Shown here: in pieces, positions 6,418-10,169 of the stretch | How the letters are laid out: every line of letters begins with the position of its first letter | Position numbering within the stretch: the first letter of the stretch is position 1 | NCBI GenBank assembly: GCA_016256075.1 | Contig: SDVU01000839.1 | Location: 1 to 10,169 of the forward strand | Source of the DNA: Dictyocoela muelleri | Lineage: Eukaryota; Microsporidia | Reading direction: 5' to 3' | DNA: 10,169 bases | The notes under the pieces: model-generated | What the model saw: only the letters and a program-made list of their open reading frames with translations | Told to the model about the DNA's origin: nothing | Databases searched by the model: none | Position numbers and translations under genes: made by a program

Positions 6418-6990
6418 GGGTTCGATCACTCAAAAACTTTAAGATGAGCCAATGGTGAAAATATATAATCATTTTTAAATTTTCTAGTAAAAAAATATCC
6501 TCCTTTTATCATGATATATAATATTTTGGTATTGATTCTCTTACCGTACCCGAAATTAACACCAAAAATGAACACCAAAAAATTTAAAAAATGTGTTTTT
6601 GAGAAGAGTTTGAGCTTTTATTAGTGAAAATCAACTTTTTGAAAAAAATATAATTTAAAATTTATATTTCGAGACAATGTTCTAAAATAGGAATTTTAAA
6701 TTATATTTTTTTCAAAAAGTAGATTTCCGCAATAACACCCCAAACTCTTCTCAAAAACATATTTTTTAAATTTTTTGGTGTTCATTTTTGGTGTTAATTT
6801 CGGTTATGGTAGGGAAGTCTTCTCCAATATTCTTATACTTTCCCACTTTTTTTACGTAGCAAAAAATTACAAAGGTATAAAAATATTTGAGATCATTGTA
6901 AAAGGGGGATATTTTTTACTAGAAAATTTAAAAATGATTATATATTTTAAACATTGTTTCATACCAAGGTTTTTGAGTGAACTGACCGGT
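6418..6990. repeat. Large foldback (inverted-repeat) element
   Basis: Two arms of roughly 250-290 bases are inverted copies around a centre near 6677. Three well-paired blocks are clear. The innermost is a perfect 29-bp stem (6634-6662 with 6692-6720). The middle is a 63-base block with one difference (6550-6612 with 6741-6803). The outer is a block of about 50 bases with a few differences (6457-6508 with 6898-6949). Weaker pairing continues through CACTCAAAAAC (6428-6438) and its counterpart near 6970-6980. The right arm carries about 55 extra bases (roughly 6810-6870). No transposase is present. It fits a MITE-like or foldback transposon, or an inverted duplication. An open stretch at 6775-7017 is only a by-product of the arm. 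Confidence 0.85.
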
Positions 6991-7624
6991 TGTAGAACCG
7001 AATTTTTACTTTGCTAGTCGTTATTTTTTATCAAGTTTATGTAACCGCAGAAATTTGAGATGTTCTTAATATCATTTCAATATCTATTATTTATTTAAAT
7101 TCATACCTCTAATACTATTTTTTTAAAAAAAATGTTTTTTTTCCCAAAACGCCTTTTTTCCTAGAACACCTTTTTTCATTCTCGTGACAATGTTTTTTGC
7201 TTGAAATTAAAAAAAAACGAACCTCTTTAAAAATAAAATAAAAATACAAAAAAATGATTTATACATAATAATTTCATCATAAACACATGTAACAATACCC
7301 CTTAATATATTTTTATATTATTTGGTGTATTTCAAATTTTTTTTTACTTTAAGACAAATAAACAAAGTTTCTTTTTTTTAACAAAATATTGGCTTAAGTT
7401 GGAGGTGGGGAGTAATTTTTCTTTCAACTGTAAAAAGTTCACCTTTTTTAAAACTTTTATATTTTTTGTATGGGTAAATAGTATTTTTAATTTAAATTAG
7501 TAAATTTATTTATCATTAATTAAACTTTTCGCAAAAGCGAACAGGGACTGGATTTTTTTATTAAAAAACTAATTTATTTTAGAAAATATCTGTCAAAAAA
7601 TCTAAATATGTGCGTACAATACTT
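6991..7624. other. AT-rich spacer with an old dispersed repeat
   Basis: No gene seen. The stretch at 7117-7330 resembles 5250-5410 in the same orientation. They share an identical 26-base T7-A8-TG-T8-type string (7117-7142 and 5250-5275), then a TTGAAA-then-A-run segment and a diverged AT-rich tail. Part of the match is low complexity. The right copy has an extra segment with two ACGCC/ACACC-then-T6 units (7149-7178). Confidence 0.45.
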
Positions 7625-7665
7625 TCTATATTTTGTCTATCTATATTTTGTCTATCTATATTTTT
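7625..7665. repeat. 15-bp tandem repeat, 2.7 units
   Basis: The unit TCTATATTTTGTCTA occurs twice exactly (7625-7639, 7640-7654), followed by an 11-base partial unit (7655-7665). It is a plain minisatellite-like tract in non-coding DNA. Confidence 0.9.
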
Positions 7666-7699
7666 ATAAACATATTAGAACTAGTATAGAAAATTGGAA

Positions 7700-8256
7700 A
7701 AATGAATTTTTAATACAATGTCGCAAAGGAATAAAATCCATAATATGGGGCCAGATATTCTCAATGTTATTAGTGTGGTGACATTCATCATGGTTAAATC
7801 CGGTTCCCAGCCGTTTGTTGGAAATGCCTTTCTGGGAAAATAAAAATTAAACCCTTAAAAATAAAAGCATATTATATCAAATTTCTAATTAAATTGCATT
7901 TCTTAAGAATTACAACACCTTAAACCAGCTTTTTAACTCATTTTATGATTTTCAAGGATCTTAACAATAATCTCATGAGATTATACGTTTTTTTTTCGAA
8001 TTACCACCGAATAAAATTCTGTAAAATTCAACTTCGCAAACAATCATGGCCTTCTTCAGTGTGGTTATGTTCACCAAATACATCAGAATACATTCGTTGT
8101 ATGAAATGGCTGTAACACTACACATTTCGTTTTGCATCTCCAATACACCTTCTCAGCTTCGGATGTTTAGTTTGATACAAACATAACGTCATCTTTAGCA
8201 GGAATATATGTTTTTTGTTTAGATACCATCACCTCTACTTTTTTGAAATTGCGCAT
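7700..8256 (-). pseudogene. Fossil Merlin/IS1595 (ISXO2-like) transposase with FLYWCH zinc finger
   Basis: On the minus strand a possible start codon (8254-8256) opens MRNFKKVEVMVSKQK, followed by DDVMFVSN. After one stop comes TSEAEKVYWRCKTKC (about 8122-8170), and in another frame GEHNHTEEGHDC (8040-8075). W-x-C, C and H-N-H in this order fit a FLYWCH zinc finger. Further on, FNHDECHHTNNIENIW (about 7755-7800) matches the C-terminal H-T-N-x-I-E-x-x-W motif of ISXO2-like DDE transposases, followed by IPLR. FLYWCH fingers are known in proteins of transposon origin. The ~220 bases between the two parts are decayed, and the central catalytic D motifs cannot be found, so the gene is dead. The two pieces could also come from different elements lying side by side. 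Confidence 0.65.
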
Positions 8257-8270
8257 TGTGAGTAATTTTT

Positions 8271-8316
8271 TTTCAAAGAAATAGCATTTCAAAGAAATAG
8301 CATTTAAAGAAATGAA
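8271..8316. repeat. 16-bp tandem repeat, nearly three units
   Basis: TTTCAAAGAAATAGCA occurs twice exactly (8271-8286, 8287-8302) and a third, shortened and changed unit runs to 8316. It lies just upstream of the possible start of the fossil transposase at 8256. Confidence 0.85.
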
Positions 8317-8463
8317 ATTTCCAAGTAATAACATGACACGATAAATTAATCATTGTGGTTAACTTTTGGGTTGTATATTTAATTTTCAGCACATAATCTG
8401 CTATGATGGTATACGTCTGTTTTTCTTTTTGTTCCAGGGAGTATCATCTTGAAAATAACACCT

Positions 8464-8634
8464 TTAACGCCTTTCTTGTCTGTTAAAAACTATTTCAACA
8501 AAAAAAATTATAACCCTTGAATTCCTCGATTCCTCAAACAAGCCATCATGCAATCTCAAATTTTCATGGGTATTAGATGGGGTTAAAAGAAGGCTACGTT
8601 CTATGACATATTCTTCTCTACCTAAATAATTTTT
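8464..8634 (-). pseudogene. Unassigned decayed coding stretch, possibly transposase
   Basis: About 56 codons are open on the minus strand, with a more protein-like and less AT-driven composition than the surroundings. The stretch includes REEYVIERSLLL and LRLHDGLFEESRNS followed by a hydrophobic segment. It has no start codon of its own, a stop just upstream, and it ends at 8464-8466. The L-R-x-x-x-G-x-F-x-x-S pattern before a hydrophobic helix resembles the S-I-R-x-G-x-F-x-x-S step of ISXO2-like transposases. If so, it belongs with the fossil at 7700-8256 or a second copy. Confidence in that link is low. Confidence 0.35.
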
Positions 8635-8639
8635 TTATT

Positions 8640-9620
8640 TTCCCGCTGTTAGAAGCGCTTCAAATGCAAAATATTCTTTAAAAAAATAGTAAAAAAAAAA
8701 TTTCTGATTCTTAAATAGATGATAAAGCAATGTCTTGCAAGTTAAAAATTCGATTTAGTTTTTAGTAAACAAATATGTGTAAAAAAAGAAGATCAGACAA
8801 TTCCAGCCTTCATTTTTAGAATGTTAAATGAATATAAAGATACCCTTTTTATACATATTTTACAACTTTATATGTAATTTTTGCTGTTATTTCTAGTATA
8901 AAGTTCCTGTTCCATGACACTATTGCAGTTCTGAGCTGGCTATGCCGTAGATTCACACGCAATTATTTTGTGTATAAGATATTAAATTACTTTCCGAAAT
9001 CAATAAAAAATCCACTTTTATGAGTGTATCTTATATTTTTTGTTATTTTCCTTTAAGGTTTATCTTTTTTTGTACTTAATTAGCGAACAAATATAAAAAT
9101 CATCATTTGACATTTAAAAAAATAAACAACTATTGTACGTTCTCGGACCCATTTTTATCTTTTATAATTTTTCAAAGGGCATGAAATATAAAAAACGGTA
9201 TGATAAATTAAAAACAATGAGATGTAACAAACGGCATGAAACCATAAAGAACCTTATTATTTTTTACAGATGAAAAAAAATTTTATAAAATAAATCGACT
9301 TAAGGTAATATAGTTTAAATTAAGCCATTATTTCTTAAAAACATTTAGTTCTTAATGTCCGAACAAAAAAATAAATGTAAAATATATAAAAAACAAAATA
9401 AAAAAGTGATAGATATCTTCAAGATTTACTTATATATTTTCTTTTATATTTTTATATTTTTTTTAAATATTTTTTTTCTATTTATTTTTTCTTAGAACTT
9501 AGAAAAAAAAGAAATTTTTAGAAAATAATGGCTAAATAGAGGGGATATTTATATTTTCTGACAAAAATTTTATTTTTTGTTAAATATTTTTAATATTGTA
9601 ATGATAAATATATAAAAATG
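8640..9620. other. AT-rich spacer, no gene seen
   Basis: Nearly a kilobase of A/T runs with no supportable frame. Near 9178-9245 three GGCATGA/GGTATGA motifs follow each other (about 9178, 9198, 9231). They faintly recall the repeats at 912-958 but are too weak to call a transposon end. Confidence 0.5.
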
Positions 9621-9940
9621 TTACATGCTGACAACATCCATAGCTGCCAAACTGGTGAATTATGTATAGTCTTAGTCTTTGAATTTTGGTTCCGTACTTC
9701 TAATAAGACGTCACTCTAAGCTACACAGAGGCCCAGCTGTATACGCGATTTTAGTTTATCAATGACTCAGCAGAATACAACTAATTAGTGACTTTTCATG
9801 ATTTTTTTATTTATCACTACTTTTTGCCGAGATGCGTTGCCGCACTCATCCAAACGCCTGAAAGAGTTTCTTCTACTTTATTTTCATATTATAAAAAGTC
9901 TTAATCTGCCATAGTACACTGGAAAACTGTATATTATGTT
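9621..9940 (-). mobile_element. tRNA-derived SINE, headless copy 4
   Basis: The minus-strand 3' end and body match the family: CATAGCTGCCAA at plus 9637-9648, the ACGCGATTTT segment near 9743 and the core hairpin at 9833-9844 with a GCAA loop on the sense strand. Similarity stops at about 9940, short of the tRNA head. From there the sequence switches to one with TGTCCGG motifs, as if another element had inserted into or replaced the head. A short CATAT-ATAAAAAG change near 9890 introduces a T-run on the sense strand, a sign of decay. Confidence 0.8.
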
Positions 9941-9941
9941 G

Positions 9942-10166
9942 CATCTAATAGTGTCCGGGTAGGAATTGTGTCCGGGGTATAAAAAGGTTAAATCTGTGTG
10001 TAAATCATTAAATCAAATGATTTTAGATTTTTTTATTTTTTTTTCTTACCTATCAAACTATCAATAGCCTCACATCTAATTGTGTCCGTAAAGAATAAGC
10101 ATAAAATTTAATAATTGTTAAGCATGAAAAACTGATAAATGTTAAGAGAAAAAAAATTATGTCCGG
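9942..10166. repeat. Cluster of TGTCCGG motifs, likely a transposon end
   Basis: GTGTCCG(GG) occurs at 9951-9959, 9968-9977 and 10082-10088, and TGTCCGG at 10160-10166. The first and third sit in a longer 16-base direct repeat, CATCTAATxGTGTCCG (9942-9957 and 10073-10088, one difference). Closely spaced GC-rich motifs next to a TA are typical of the terminal and subterminal repeats of Tc1/pogo-type elements. The cluster starts where SINE copy 4 is interrupted. No transposase is visible before the window ends, so the identity is inferred. Confidence 0.5.
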
Positions 10167-10169
10167 ATA

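Noticed and set aside
6775-7017. An 80-codon open frame on the plus strand.
   Set aside because: It falls within the right arm of the foldback element, has no recognisable motifs and has no counterpart frame in the left arm.
7625-8316. A CRISPR-like array from the short direct repeats at 7625 and 8271.
   Set aside because: These are head-to-tail tandem units without spacers, in eukaryotic-type DNA.

Overview
The window is extremely AT-rich, with long A and T runs, and holds one convincing intact protein gene in 10 kb. The rest is a graveyard of mobile DNA. The gene is intronless, uses the standard code (CAA/CAG for Gln, no in-frame TAA, TAG or TGA) and encodes an Asn/Lys/Ser-rich protein with a signal-peptide-like start. 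Pol III A and B boxes, tRNA-derived SINEs and pogo/Tigger- and Merlin-type DNA transposon remnants make this eukaryotic nuclear DNA. A microsporidian with an expanded, repeat-laden genome is my best guess, because of the compact intronless gene, the base composition and the ISXO2/FLYWCH transposase remains. That is an inference; another very AT-rich eukaryote is not excluded.

Layout. 111-958: minus-strand fossil of a pogo/Tigger-like transposase, ending at a perfect 18-bp hairpin on one side and at GC-rich terminal-type repeats on the other. 1161-1620: a full-length tRNA-derived SINE (copy 1, plus strand). 1621-2168: AT-rich spacer with an isolated GC-rich patch, a hairpin and a decayed SINE 3' end (2039-2095), leading into the gene. 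2169-4157: the 662-residue secreted-type protein, with an 11-residue helical repeat block and a C-terminal block of curli-like beta repeats. 4461-4915: full-length SINE copy 2 (minus), so the gene lies between two SINEs in inverted orientation. 5811-6201: headless SINE copy 3 (minus). 6418-6990: a large foldback (inverted-repeat) element. 7700-8640: minus-strand remains of Merlin/IS1595 (ISXO2-like) transposase with a FLYWCH-type zinc finger, plus an unassigned open stretch. 9621-9940: headless SINE copy 4 (minus), cut off by a sequence with repeated TGTCCGG motifs (9951-10166) that looks like the end of another transposon running out of the window.

The parts do not form a pathway. The points most worth following are the previously unfamiliar SINE family (five copies or fragments here, conserved GNRA-loop hairpin, no T4 runs on the sense strand of the complete copies) and the curli-like repeat domain in a predicted secreted eukaryotic protein. 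The transposase and SINE comparisons were made by eye, so percent identities are not given.
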